Assembly: GCA_036244855.1 (NCBI GenBank)
Contig: BQKZ01001050.1
Location: 1-64,000, forward strand
Direction of reading: 5' to 3'
DNA from: Temnopleurus reevesii
Taxonomy: Eukaryota > Echinodermata > Echinoidea > Temnopleuroida > Temnopleuridae
Length of the DNA: 64,000 bases
In this document: positions 13,001 through 22,202 of the stretch, piece after piece
How positions within the stretch are numbered: the stretch's first letter is position 1
Layout of the letters: each line of letters opens with the position of its first letter
Made by a program: the position numbers and the translations under genes
The notes under the pieces: generated by a model
The model's input: the letters and a program-made list of their open reading frames with translations, nothing else
The model's database searches: none
Told to the model about the DNA's origin: nothing

Positions 13001-16000
13001 TTGGTCCCGCAGAGTTATTTTCATTTGCTATTTAGGTGGTATTAGCCTTGGTTCACCTGTTTCTTTTGCAATTAAATTGCATATTCCCATGCCATCTTAG
13101 ATTTGACAGAATTTACGATGCTGACTCTTATTGCCCAATTTGATTACCTGTTATTAAATTTTCACATGTCATTAATGTTTTTCATCTTTCATCACGCCAC
13201 TGACTTAATAATTTAGATAGTGAATACCAGTGGTATTGCGATACTCTGTTAAACAAATTGTATGAATTTTCCATGATGACATATAATTCGAAATTGCTTT
13301 GGAACACGTTCTTTTCTTGTTGAAGTTGTTATGTATTTTCGGTATTAATTTTTAGATAAATGATGTTGAAATTGATATGATAAAGGCAGAAAATTATTAC
13401 CATGATTTTTTTTTCATCGTCTCCCCAGAAAACTTGGCAGAGTCTACTAGTTCAGCAAGTAGTAGTAAACAGGAGTTATCACATTGCAAAGGTAGGCTAC
13501 AACACAGTAATACAGGATGAAATGAATATTCTTTTTGGAAGGATGAAATATATATTTTATGCCAGACAAAAACTTTGATCAATTCAGATTTTGGATGAGG
13601 GGTATATTTCAAACATATATTTAAGCCTGAACTTCAGTAAATGCAGGTTTTTTATGAGGAACTGATCTCAAATGTATGTTTAAGTCTGAACTTTAGTTGA
13701 TGCAGATTTTGGATGAGAGATAGATGTAAATTGAAGCCTGAACTTTAGTAAATGCAGATTTTGGATGAGAGATAGATCTCAAGTGTATGTTGAAGTCTGA
13801 ACTTTAGTAAATGCAGATTTTTGATGAAGTATTGATCTCCAAGCTCCCACCCTGGATCATGCAATATTTCTTTGTCATTTCATTCCACAGATAAAATAGC
13901 AACACTCTCAGGTGACTTGGAGAAAGAAAAACAAGAGAGACTGAAGCTTGATAAGCAAATTAGCCAGATAGCCATTCTGCAAACAGAACTGGGCAATGAG
14001 AAGAAGGGAAAAGTGGTACTAGAAAGTCAAATCCAGCAACTTCAAAAGAGAATAACAGAGTTGGAAGAGAAGCAGAAAGCTGAACAAAACACCAAAGGTA
14101 TGAGCATTAAATAGAGTATGTATATTCTATTATTTTATATTTTGTCTTTGCGTAAATGCAACAATTCCTTTTTTAGATCTGTTACTTTCCATGGTTTTGA
14201 TGATAGAATTGAACAAACTTGTTTTGAGGAATTTGTCCATTCCCAGATTTTGTATTTTCTTTTTAGCACCATTTTTTTTTTCATATAGAAGCACACAGAC
14301 TGTTTCATGTGAGTGAAATTTGTAATTTGCTATACTGACCTTTTTTGTTTGTTTTCTTTTTCTTTTTAATCCTTAGATCAGGCAACATCCCCTTCAGAAG
14401 CAGAAGATTTAAGGTCGGTTGTTTCATCCTTGGAAGCTGATCTTGAAAAGTAAGTTTACACAAATAGAGTCAATTCAATTTATTGAATTTATTCAAATGG
14501 TTTATCAAACTAAGGTGATTTCATAAAATGTGTTTAACACAATTTAATTCATGTGTACTAAAATGTTCATGATTACTCTTTAACATCAGAATATGTAAAT
14601 ATTCATATCATATATAATCAGAAAGTATCCTAAAATCACAAAGGTTTTTGTCTCTTTTAATTTCTCTTATTGAATTCATGTGTGAGAATTATAAGTTAAA
14701 TGGTTTTATCAATTTACGAGAAATGAAAATGTTGTCTATTGAACAATAGTTCTTATTCAGTTAGCCAATCAATATGAGTCTATCCATTTATTGTCAAAAT
14801 ATCATTTTAAGGTATTGAGGATAAAAGGAATTGTCACACATTCAGATATCGTGATTTAAAAATTATCAAAACAGGTTGTCTGGCATACATTGTTACATTC
14901 ATATTGATGAAAAAAATCCAAATGCAAATGCAAGAAAGAAGGGAATTATACAGGCACTTGCAAGATATCTATGAAAATTGACTAAATCGTTCACTGCCGC
15001 TTTATTACTGCACAGTGTGTCCATGTAGGTGGTACTTTTTGAAGCCTATTATTTTCAGAGCTTAGTTTATGCACACTTTCAACCATCTAGGTATTATTAA
15101 GAATCTAGCAGTTCAAAATTTTAAAGAAAAGAATGTTGAATAATGTCTTTAAGGGGGTGTTCTTCAAAAGTTGCAATTTATCGCAAATCAACTGCAAATT
15201 ATGTACAAATCGTAACGCACATTTTCATTCACGCTCAAGATGTGCATCTAACAAGACACACATGAAATAATGATTTTGATTGGCGCATTCCAACCAACTG
15301 CAACTAGCGATCAATTGCAACTTTTGAACAACACCCCCATAGTCTTGTCTATTTTATTCTGTTCATTAAGTATTTTTGCTCCATTTCAGTGATATGGTAT
15401 TCACACTTGCGCTATTATCTGTTTTTATCAGTGTACGACAAGAAAGAAATCAACTGAAAGAAGATATAACCAAACTCCAGCAACATCTTTCTGACTCAGA
15501 AAGTGAAAGGAGGAGATTAGTCGATGCACAGTCCGACGGGAAGACAAAGGATTCACAAGCTACGGCAGAGAGAGATAATCTACAAAAACAAGTGAGTTCA
15601 TCATGCCAATTTCAAATATACTCCAATACTACAATATTTATGCCTTTGACCATCAATTGTTTGTCCATTCCATTTTTGTTCCTTGGTAATTCAGAGCTGC
15701 CAACCAGTACGGATTCCTTTCCACATTTCAACTCTATTACACATAGCAAGGGAGTGTTCAAATCAATAGATATTCAAGATCAATTTACAAGAGAAGAAGA
15801 ATATAATCCAACACACCTGTTTCTCCGCNGCAATCGACTACTCTCCTGGAATAGGTTAGAAATGCAGTACTGCACAATAAGAATACATTCAAAGAGGGAT
15901 TCAATGTAAGTCCTAGGTTGGATGGTATTTTGCCAAACTAGAAGTGCGTGATTGAACGTCCTCAGTTACATGTTGGACTGTCTGGGATGTAACTCTGGTT

Positions 16001-16710
16001 AATCGGTCAAAATATTAGTACTGATACTCAGGCACACACGCATCCACACACTCACACACAAAAACACTCCTTGATCTACACCAAAAACCTGTATGTATGT
16101 ATGTTTGTGTAGGAGTGGATAACTGCACACATTTGCTTATGTGTTTGTATTTGTGTTTTCGTCTGCCTGTCTGTATCAAAAGTGCATGACAGGTGTACAC
16201 TTTTACATGCCTAGAAATGCCAACGTGTAAGAATGCCTTCGATCCCCATAGGCCAGTGATATAACGAACATAGAAATGGCTGCATTTTTTTTTTAAGTGC
16301 ATGAGCATGAAAAGGACCTAATAGCTGAAAACTCATGCCCAAATAAGATTTACAAAGAAAGCAGTCAAGACACCCCCCCCCCCCCCCCCCCCCCCCCCCN
16401 CAAGTGTTCACTTTCATTTATCACATAAGTTTTATTGTTGGCATCTAGTTGAACCATCTATATTTAATCTTTGTATTTTTTTTTATGAATGGGTGAAACT
16501 TCTCTCTTCAAAATTGCTGTATTTAGAAAGAAAAATCTAACTTTGACTTGTTGACAATTTTAAATTTGTGAACATTTTGAGACTGATATTTCTTTATCCT
16601 TGTGTTTGCTTTAGATGGTCCAGATGAAATGGCTGCCTGTGTGTGTGATAGGAATAGCCATCATAGCAGCTGTGTTACAGACTTTACTAGCGGTGCGTGT
16701 AGAGGTATGA
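3850..16710 (+). CDS. SLMAP: SLMAP, sarcolemmal membrane-associated protein (5' partial, 15 exons)
   Basis: SLMAP is a tail-anchored coiled-coil protein. In animals its N-terminal FHA domain binds phosphorylated MST/Hippo kinases and brings them to the STRIPAK PP2A complex. The FHA exons lie upstream of this window. Exons: 3850-4017, 4981-5121, 5721-6027, 7062-7214, 7865-8017, 9522-9602, 10055-10447, 11053-11178, 11981-12043, 12459-12521, 13429-13491, 13891-14097, 14377-14449, 15432-15591, 16615-16710 (749 codons with stop). The first exon matches human SLMAP almost word for word (EALHREQMLEQKLA, SWQALIDEDRLLSRLEV), and exon 2 keeps RKELIALQEDK. Nearly all of the rest is heptad-rich coiled coil. 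The last exon encodes a hydrophobic segment of about 22 residues after VQMKWLPV, then a stop, the layout of the vertebrate tail anchor. The introns around exons 4-12 are all phase 1. Identity is secure; short exons in the variable middle are less so. Confidence 0.93.
4211..4358. mobile_element. MITE family B, copy 1
   Basis: A 148-bp palindromic element with inverted ends of about 24 bp: GGCCCCGTTACATAAAGGTT on the left, and its reverse complement ending CGGGGCCC on the right. The centre holds GCAATTGATCGCAAAATC. A second copy is at 54487-54618. It is non-coding. Confidence 0.85.
4676..4831. mobile_element. MITE family A, decayed copy 2
   Basis: Follows TTTA with GGGGGAGTG, contains AAAATCAACTGCAAATC and CATCTGCAACTTGCAATTGATC, and ends AGCAACACCTC. 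Sequence order matches family A copies 1 and 3, but the CpG-rich middle is lost. Confidence 0.6.
4981..5121 (+). CDS. SLMAP: SLMAP exon b
   Basis: Acceptor ATACAG, donor GTGAGA; 47 codons, phase 0 to 0. Encodes ANTEESIRKELIALQEDK onward, the counterpart of the human segment with SLRKELIALQEDK. Confidence 0.94.
5460..5530. repeat. Dispersed repeat L, copy 1
   Basis: TAGTCCCCGCGTAAAGTCTA followed by a GGAATT-rich part and CAGTCATCAAGGGTTAAGAC. A recognisable copy lies in the PXK 3' region at about 45487-45550 (CAGTCCCTGCACAAAGTCTA, then CAGTAGTCAAAGGGTTAA). Family and boundaries are unknown. Confidence 0.55.
5721..6027 (+). CDS. SLMAP: SLMAP exon c
   Basis: Acceptor CTCCAG, donor GTAGGA; 102 codons plus one base, opening the long phase-1 series. 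Encodes an acidic coiled coil from RMLSNSEDECAHVREEL to DQLLSTK; the start resembles human SLSNTEDECTHLKE. Its 3' third is duplicated in the following intron (see 6073-6175). Confidence 0.93.
6073..6175 (+). pseudogene. Dead partial copy of SLMAP exon c
   Basis: A stretch of about 100 bp in the intron repeats the 3' part of exon c (about 5920-6019) with only a handful of mismatches. The translation keeps ALQMTESALRASAEDLQ but then reads IENYLIKD followed by a TAA stop, where the real exon reads MENDLIKDQLL. It lacks a proper polypyrimidine tract, being preceded by a G-rich run, and has no donor. It is best read as a recent unspliced partial exon duplication. Confidence 0.8.
6343..6520. mobile_element. 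MITE family A, best-preserved copy 3
   Basis: About 178 bp. The left end GGGGGGTGTTGCTGAAAATC and the right end CAACTTTTGAGCAACACCCC are imperfect inverted repeats. Inside are the two halves AACGCGCGTTTTTATTCGCG and AAAACGCGCGTGAAACAATG around GGTATGCGC. It is flanked by CTA on the left and CTA on the right, consistent with a TA target duplication. Confidence 0.85.
7062..7214 (+). CDS. SLMAP: SLMAP exon d
   Basis: Acceptor TCCACAG, donor GTACGC; 153 nt, phase 1 to 1. Opens ERLEEAQEALKLVG, like human NERLTALQ, then becomes a strongly acidic linker (GDKDEEESKDEKP) that probably interrupts the coil. Confidence 0.9.
7865..8017 (+). CDS. SLMAP: SLMAP exon e
   Basis: Acceptor TTGAAG, donor GTTAGT; 153 nt, phase 1 to 1. 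Encodes a non-coil linker (GPGGGDEIPIHHIPLLTNG) and then VHSWMEATEKEING. No clear human counterpart is recalled; support comes from phase, splice sites and composition. Confidence 0.72.
8236..8406. mobile_element. MITE family C, copy 1
   Basis: About 170 bp with ends GGGTGTGTTTCATAAAGTTG and ACTTCATGAAACACAACCC. The inner inverted parts are GACTGGAGGCCCTTTTTCG and AAAGAAAGGGCCACCAGTC. A second copy is at 51825-52000. It is non-coding. Confidence 0.82.
8428..8680. mobile_element. MITE family F, copy 1
   Basis: About 250 bp with long (about 65-70 bp) imperfect inverted ends: CAGTGTGATCAGAAATTACA, then GGATTTGGACAAAT, on the left; on the right the reverse complement, ending ATTTGTCCAAATCCTTTGTC and then CATAGTGAC. 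Related elements with the same ends are at 11212-11441 and 44029-44261. Confidence 0.8.
9522..9602 (+). CDS. SLMAP: SLMAP exon f
   Basis: Acceptor GAGCAG, donor GTAAGA; 81 nt, phase 1 to 1. Encodes GAMIDSVKTLKNTAEESVLR, a short coil-like segment. Confidence 0.8.
10055..10447 (+). CDS. SLMAP: SLMAP exon g
   Basis: Acceptor ATGCAG, donor GTAAGT; 393 nt, phase 1 to 1, the longest SLMAP exon seen. The first half is coiled coil (ELEEAEKRIAESNRSIV, QQLEKHSQEINSLEQRL). The second half is a Ser/Asp-rich linker (DIGSDSQDTDSETSSIQ) with many possible phosphosites. Confidence 0.92.
10500..10716. repeat. Imperfect GAT/GGT trinucleotide microsatellite
   Basis: About 215 bp built of GATGAT, GGTGGT and AATGGT triplets, directly after SLMAP exon g. 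The long Met/Val/Ile-rich and Thr/Ile-rich open frames through it are artefacts of the repeat. Confidence 0.9.
10822..10916. repeat. GCT/GAT trinucleotide microsatellite
   Basis: Short CTGCTG run followed by GATGAT-rich sequence, a second block of the same kind about 100 bp downstream of the first. Confidence 0.85.
11053..11178 (+). CDS. SLMAP: SLMAP exon h
   Basis: Acceptor ATACAG, donor GTAAGG; 126 nt (42 codons, six heptads), phase 1 to 1. Encodes a coiled coil, DELQTLRQKYSELAKENESL. Confidence 0.9.
11212..11441. mobile_element. MITE family F, copy 2
   Basis: Left end CACTGTGACAAACAGAATTG, then GACAAAGTGAACAATATCC; right end GTCCGATCCCTTTGTCCC, then TGCTCACAGTG. The arms are mutually inverted and match family F copies 1 and 3. 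It inserted only about 35 bp after exon h. Confidence 0.75.
11534..11660. mobile_element. MITE family A, 3'-truncated copy
   Basis: Begins GGGTGTTGCTACAAAATTGC, includes AAATGCGCATTTTTATT and AAGACGCGCATGAAACAGTG, and stops at ATTTTGATTGGACC without the closing arm. Confidence 0.7.
11981..12043 (+). CDS. SLMAP: SLMAP exon i (63 nt)
   Basis: Acceptor TTGCAG, donor GTATGC; exactly 21 codons, phase 1 to 1: a 63-nt module of three heptads (ILEEAEKSCSAAKAQLPSLQ). One of three consecutive exons of identical length. Confidence 0.85.
12459..12521 (+). CDS. SLMAP: SLMAP exon j (63 nt)
   Basis: Acceptor TTATAG, donor GTTAGT; 63 nt, phase 1 to 1. Encodes EKLRKESGLVQQHRQEIESL. Confidence 0.85.
13429..13491 (+). 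CDS. SLMAP: SLMAP exon k (63 nt)
   Basis: Acceptor CCCCAG, donor GTAGGC; 63 nt, phase 1 to 1. Encodes NLAESTSSASSSKQELSHCK, richer in Ser than its neighbours; a candidate for optional inclusion. Confidence 0.8.
13583..13838 (+). repeat. Tandem repeat, unit about 59 bp, about 4.3 copies
   Basis: The block TGCAGATTTTGGATGAG recurs at about 13583, 13641, 13700, 13753 and 13811, each followed by an ATC/AAATGTAT stretch and CTGAACTTTAGTAAATGC. One unit is about 7 bp shorter. It ends about 50 bp before SLMAP exon l. Confidence 0.85.
13891..14097 (+). CDS. SLMAP: SLMAP exon l
   Basis: Acceptor CCACAG, donor GTATGA; 207 nt, phase 1 to 1. Encodes a strong coiled coil (LEKEKQERLKLDKQISQI, LQKRITELEEKQKAEQN). 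Confidence 0.92.
14377..14449 (+). CDS. SLMAP: SLMAP exon m
   Basis: Acceptor CCTTAG, donor GTAAGT; 73 nt, phase 1 to 2, ending the phase-1 series. Encodes DQATSPSEAEDLRSVV and then SSLEADLE. Confidence 0.85.
15153..15338. mobile_element. MITE family A, full-length copy
   Basis: About 186 bp. Left end GGGGGTGTTCTTCAAAAGTT, right end GCAACTTTTGAACAACACCC. The inner CGTAACGCACATTTTCATTC and AAGACACACATGAAATAATG parts align with the other copies. TA lies near both ends. It ends about 95 bp upstream of SLMAP exon n. Confidence 0.82.
15432..15591 (+). CDS. SLMAP: SLMAP exon n
   Basis: Acceptor TATCAG, donor GTGAGT; 160 nt, phase 2 to 0. Encodes VRQERNQLKEDITKLQQHL and onward to LQKQ, immediately before the membrane-anchor exon; human SLMAP likewise ends its last coil shortly before the anchor. 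Confidence 0.92.
15831..16058 (+). repeat. Dispersed repeat G, copy 1
   Basis: CAATCGACTACTCTCCTGGA through TTAGTACTGATACTCAGGCA, then CACACAC. About 228 bp, nearly identical to 24053-24276. An N at 15829 lies two bases before the copy starts. The family is unknown. Confidence 0.85.
16373..16400. repeat. Poly-C tract (27 C) ending in N
   Basis: Uninterrupted C from 16373 to 16399, then a single N. Probably a sequencing or assembly break at a homopolymer; true length unknown. Confidence 0.9.
16615..16710 (+). CDS. SLMAP: SLMAP exon o, transmembrane anchor and stop
   Basis: Acceptor GCTTTAG; 31 codons plus TGA at 16708-16710. Encodes MVQMKWLPVCVIGIAIIAAV and onward, a single hydrophobic helix of about 22 residues close to the C-terminus, as expected of a tail-anchored ER/mitochondrial membrane protein. 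The bases GAG|GTATGA at 16702-16710 also make a splice donor at 16705. Used as a donor, they remove the stop and continue in phase 0 into possible exons at 16963 and 25037. Confidence 0.9.
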   Translation: MVQMKWLPVCVIGIAIIAAVLQTLLAVRVEV

Positions 16711-16962
16711 CACCCAGTCTTCATTCAAACAATCATCCACCGTCAACAATGGAAAGATCCTCGCCAAACTTGATCATCCTGCCCTGCTTTCTATGCGATG
16801 AGTAATTTGTGTGTTGATGAAAGGAAATTCTATCTCCTACCCTTCAATCATTAGGATTATTGACACACAGAACCTTGCACAAGTAGAACTCACTTCAATT
16901 GAATTATTGCCTAAGTAATAGGTATTTTCTTCATTTTTTATTCCATTGTTTTTACCTCTTAG

Positions 16963-17025
16963 AACTCAAAGTTTCTATCGTCGTCAGTCAAAGCTATTAC
17001 TTCAGTGCTAACAGATTCAACTGAG
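16963..17025 (+). CDS. SLMAP: Possible alternative SLMAP 3' exon p (63 nt)
   Basis: Acceptor CTCTTAG after a pyrimidine tract, donor GTAAAC; 63 nt with no stop in phase 0, the phase left by the 16705 donor. It would encode NSKFLSSSVKAITSVLTDST, a Ser/Thr-rich segment on the far side of the membrane anchor. No homologue is recalled, so this is an inference from splice signals, phase and the 63-nt length. Confidence 0.42.
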
Positions 17026-18940
17026 GTAAACTTAAATGTATATTCAGAAAAAGTACTTTGAGTGTAAACTTGAGTCATTCTAGTTCATATGATACCACAT
17101 TTTTTATCAATTGTCGCAAGCAGTGTCATGAGCTTGGTATCGCATGAACGATAATGGGATTTGTTTGTATGATAAGAGCAGGAGTTTCTGTTTCCATTTT
17201 TTCTAGACACACTGTATTAGTCACCACTGCAAGATATTACATGTCCAGCCAGTAAGTCAATAGTGATAATTCATGTCTTAACTGTCTATGAAAAACAATA
17301 TTCTGTCTAGTCACTATTCATGACTTTTGTTTTTCACGTGGAGATTTTTTTGACCACCTTTTTTATGATGAACGTGTGATATTGTTCCATGTTGGAATGT
17401 AGCCAGCAAATGAAACAGTATAAAGGTATTTAATAGATTGAAATATATTCAGATGTATGATATAACTGGTCAGCATTGTGATCAGAGTTCACTCTTTATA
17501 CATATATTAAAAAAAAAAAACAGTTGCAATTGATTAACATCGGTTGGAGCCCAATGACAGCTTTACTTGACATGAATCTTTAATTATGTCAAGTTTATTA
17601 TTCAATTATAAGTTTTATTTTAAAACTAGAGGCCTAGGTCATGCATTTCCCACTTTTGTAACCCTTCATGTGTGATGAGAAACCTGACAAACACTCATAT
17701 GTATTCTTTAAAGTTTGGTGATTCAAATCATTTGACACAAGGATAAGTATCATGATTGGTGAAAGATGGGTCAATTTTACTTTGTTTTGCACAGTCCAAA
17801 CTATGCGTCGGATTTTTGTTTGACAGAGAGGGAGGAGGATTTCCTTTTTTTTTTAGTGCTTGATATGTTGCTCTGATTCAGGCTAAGCTAAACTTAGAAT
17901 GATATAAACCAAGCAGGAAATTGGACTGTCAAAAAAAAGTTGTCAATTAAATGCCAACGTTGCTTCTAAACGCCCCCTAAAAATGAGTTTTGCTAATAAA
18001 TGAGAACAAAGAAATATGCCATTTTAATCATAACAGTGGATGATTTTTGTTTTAATAGAGGGGTAATTCAGAAGCCAAATTTTTAAAATTAGGGTGATTT
18101 TAGAATGATGGACCATTTTATTCAGGGTCCCATTGCATAAATTTAGATTTCTAGTGATTACAAGTGCAAGGGGAAAAAAAAAGGTTTTTGTATTTCATCA
18201 GATCAGATCAATGCAAGTAGTCACATTTATTGTACGGGTAACTGATGTTACACTAGAGGTCCTTTGTATTTGATCAGTTAGGGATACTTTTTTTTTTTTT
18301 TTTTTAGGAAATCATATTTTGTTTGAAACATGAGATTGATTTCTGTCAGAATGTTTTTATTTGCCTGACAACTTCATATCGTATCTACAACCAAAGTCTT
18401 GAGGCAGATAGTATTATGATACAGGATTGTAAACATTCCAATACCCTTTCACTTTGATATGGAATGTAGAGAGAATTAAATCAAAAGATTTTTTATGATA
18501 ATAAATAACCCAATTGACTTGATATATATTGTTGCTTGGAATATCTGTTCGATGCTAGATAGCAGGTTCATTGATAAATGTTGGAAACATTGTTTTCAAT
18601 CCTTGTGACATTTCTGACAATATGCTAAAATGTTTTTATGCATTATAGTGGATGCCAGATAGACCTGGAAACGTGACCATACATGTGAGTCTTCAATGTC
18701 CCATATTGTGTTGGTACAAATACATTTGAAATTATGCCCCCAGTGTTTGTGTACAAGGAGAGGGTTTTTACTTCTGCTAACATGCAATTATTTTCTCATT
18801 GGTTTTTAAATTCATCTACATGTACGACTTCAGAGAATTTTTGAGATTATATGTATATTACATTAAAAAATTTAAATCATCTACATGGCCTTATAAATAT
18901 TCTATTGAATAACACAATTGATACGAATGCAATCACTTGT

Positions 18941-18985
18941 CAAAACAAACAAACAAACAAACAAACAAATAAACAAACAAACAAA
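18941..18985. repeat. (CAAA)n microsatellite
   Basis: About eleven CAAA units with one TAAA variant. Confidence 0.92.
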
Positions 18986-21885
18986 ATGAAAATTAAAGGA
19001 ATGTTATATTTTACATGCATGTTCTTACCTTATCAGGGTATACATGTTCATGTAGGCATATTGTTTAACGTCATTGAAATGTAAGGTGCCAAATGATTCC
19101 CGATTGACCCTTTTCTCTTGATAGATTCAATTATTGGCCTGTCAATTATCACTTAATATGGAAGCATTGCATTTATCTAAACTGTTTTCTCTTAGTTCTT
19201 TGTCCTTGAATATGCTTTCCCTAGGTATCCATGGTGTGTGCATGTATGTCTCGTATATGTACACGTAAATTAGCATTATGAAACCTACCATGACTTTGAA
19301 TGGCCATATGCATGGAAAAAAAGAGAAAAAATGCTGGGGGGGGGGAGGGGGAGATAATCAGAGTACCACAACCCTGAATTCAACGCTTGTAGAATTTCTG
19401 TATTTTGCATAGTGTTATATTGAGTTTAAAAGGCCCGTGCTTTCTGTTAGTATAAACCCCATTGCAAAACACACAATTGGCCTGCAACAAAATTTTGGAA
19501 GAAAGTTTAAAACTATTTCACAGAAACAGAACCATATAACAGATCTCTGATTGAGATTCTGATTACTCATCTATGATGAAAATCTGTAAAAACACCCTAC
19601 AAGACTTTCTGTCAGACAAAAGACCATATCAACTTGGAGTCGTATGAAGTCAAACCAGTCCTACGATTTGAGGCTCATTTGAGGCTCATCATGACAGCAC
19701 ATCAAAAATTGCATCACTTGTTTTCATATCAGTTTTCAATACATAAAATTAAATAGATGACCCATATCAAATACTACTTCAATTTATTTCAGAAATCGGA
19801 ATGCAGTCGATTGTGAGTGTGCGATGGGTTTAACATTCTCTTTTTATTGCTGAGTGTTATGTTTTATGTTTTCTGTAGATTTCTAATTGATCTTTTTTTT
19901 ATGATGGTCTAGTGTGTATTCCTTTCAAGTATACTGTATGGTGCTGTAAATGAACCAATAGTTCCATCCAATTATTTTACATACTGAGCTCCTCTTGGTG
20001 TATCACATTATTTTGTCATTTATTATGTTATAGTTATGTTTTTGCTTGAAAATCAAAGAAGTTCTATTTTAGGTATTTTTTTAGCTTTCATGTAGCCTGT
20101 GTCACAAAACGAAATGACAGAAAGAATTTGATAACTCAACCCTTAATTGATACTAATTCGATATCAAGGATGTATGTTTTGGAAAATATGAAACAGTGTT
20201 TTGCAATAAACGAGAGCTGTTTTCCAAATTTTAATTTTCAAAACTGAAATAAGGAAAATAATCACTAAAATGACCCTGAATCATATGGAACTAAACATGT
20301 TCAAAAGAGCCATTATTCAGTGTAGAGATTTTAACACAACTGTATTTTAACCCAATCAGTGGCCAAGATCAGCCCCCAGAAATATCACCTCACTGATAAG
20401 CCCTTTGTGATTAGGGTTAAATGTCCGAGCATTACTTTCATGCCAGTTATTTGAATCTGCCATCCTTGACCATTATGTTTACCTTTTCTGTCATATTTTG
20501 CTTGATGATAAGGAACCAAATTCTTTTAAGTTGCATTATTATTTTTGTTATAAAATTATATTGCCTCTTTCTTCGCAAACATTTTTTTTTGCATCCACTG
20601 ATTTTATTTTTATAGCTTCAAAATAATTTCTAAATTTTTGCTTGTTGTACACCTTGTCATAGATATGCCATCACAGGGAGATTGTACGATTAGAGGGGTA
20701 AAATCAAATACAGTCACCTAAAGATGATCGATGGCCGAATGTCAATTGAATAGTAATGCAAACATAAATATCATCGTCTGTATCCTGTAGTCTGTAGCCA
20801 GGTTCCACCAGATCACATGATACGATGACAGTAACAAATATGAACTAGGCATAAAGTATGGGCAACTACGTAGGTTAGATAGTCATATAATCCATTCATA
20901 GATATTCATACACTTATATGAATTTAGGCTTTTAAGCATGATTTAATTTCTTGATAATAAAAGCTGTCACCTTGCTTTGAAGGATTATATTTATATTATC
21001 ACAATCAAATCTAAGATAATTTGTGTTTAAGAATTAAGAGATATTTTCTTGTAAATGAGATGTAAAATGAAAATTACCATATGATATTTATGTGATGTTT
21101 AGAATTACCATGTTGATTCTCTAATAAAAGGAATATCTTGATTTATGTTAATATTTATTGTTTTTTCATAATATGCCTGTATTGTTTGTAAAAAGATGGT
21201 TTAACTGTAAAGTACATAGACAACTATTCTGAAACAATTTAAGAAAAGCTAAGATGATATCTATTGACTATTCCTGTTCATGTCATGATTGTGTAAAAGA
21301 GAGAAAGAAGTGATATGCAAAGTGGGTTTTCTGATATCGGCCATTTTTTGTATGGTCCATGTGAAAAATGGTCAAATTTTTTGTTGATTTGTTGTTAGTG
21401 TGAAAATCAAATTTATGCAGCAATATGTAGTGTTAAATTGATCAAATGATGTGGCAGTGAATTTCAGCTTATCTAGTATTCTTTGTACAAACTGAAGATC
21501 TTGAAAATGCACATTATCTTTGAGTTTCATTGTTTATAGTAACTGCGCTAGCAGCATATTTCAGGTATTTTGATTAGTAAGCCATTTGTCCTTACTTATT
21601 CTTTTTTTTTCACTTTTGCTTAATTGTTCAGTCATCTGAAAAATTGGTTTGATGTTTCTCCCAACTCATGATGAATTTCACAAACAATATCTTGAAAAGT
21701 GAAGAAGGATCAAAATAAAACATTGAAATAAAATGTCCTTGTATAAAGGGAGCTGGATGAAGGTGGCCTTGTTGTGCATTCGATCTTTTGGAAATAGCTA
21801 CACGTGGTAAACCAGCTCTCAGCATAATATATCTTCTGAAAATAAGGTGCTCCTTCAGCCTCTTTTAGTAGGGCCCTCTTCACCA

Positions 21886-22202
21886 ATATGCAGAGATGCC
21901 AACTGTCTTCGAATATGTATAAAGTAAAGGTTGAAATGTGAATAACGCTGCATCTGAGATAAAACACAGCATATAACATACTTTCAGCTATTGACTTGTG
22001 ATAAAAGGCTGATTGATTGATTGAATTGATTGAATTTATTTCCGTATTAAAAAACATATGCAATTTAAAATACGGCGGATAACCCACATTCAGCTCGCTC
22101 ATCAAGGGGAGCTGGTCTTCTGTGGGGTCTTGCTTTAGGCTATAGATTTATATGAAAAAAAAACTCATGTACATTCCGGAACAGTTGGCATCTCTGCATA
22201 TG
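21886..22202. mobile_element. Inverted-repeat element J, 317 bp, perfect 21-bp ends
   Basis: ATATGCAGAGATGCCAACTG plus T at the left is the exact reverse complement of the right end, ACAGTTGGCATCTCTGCATA plus T. The interior has a GATTGATTGAATTGATTGAA run and no open frame of note. It is probably a non-autonomous DNA transposon. The perfect ends suggest it is young or constrained. Confidence 0.8.

Noticed and set aside
15592..15909. Open extension of SLMAP exon n
   Set aside because: Runs through a good GTGAGT donor into repeat G and across an N; the membrane-anchor exon follows in phase when the donor is used.
21710..22105. 131-codon frame on the - strand
   Set aside because: Lies mostly in an inverted-repeat element; composition is random.
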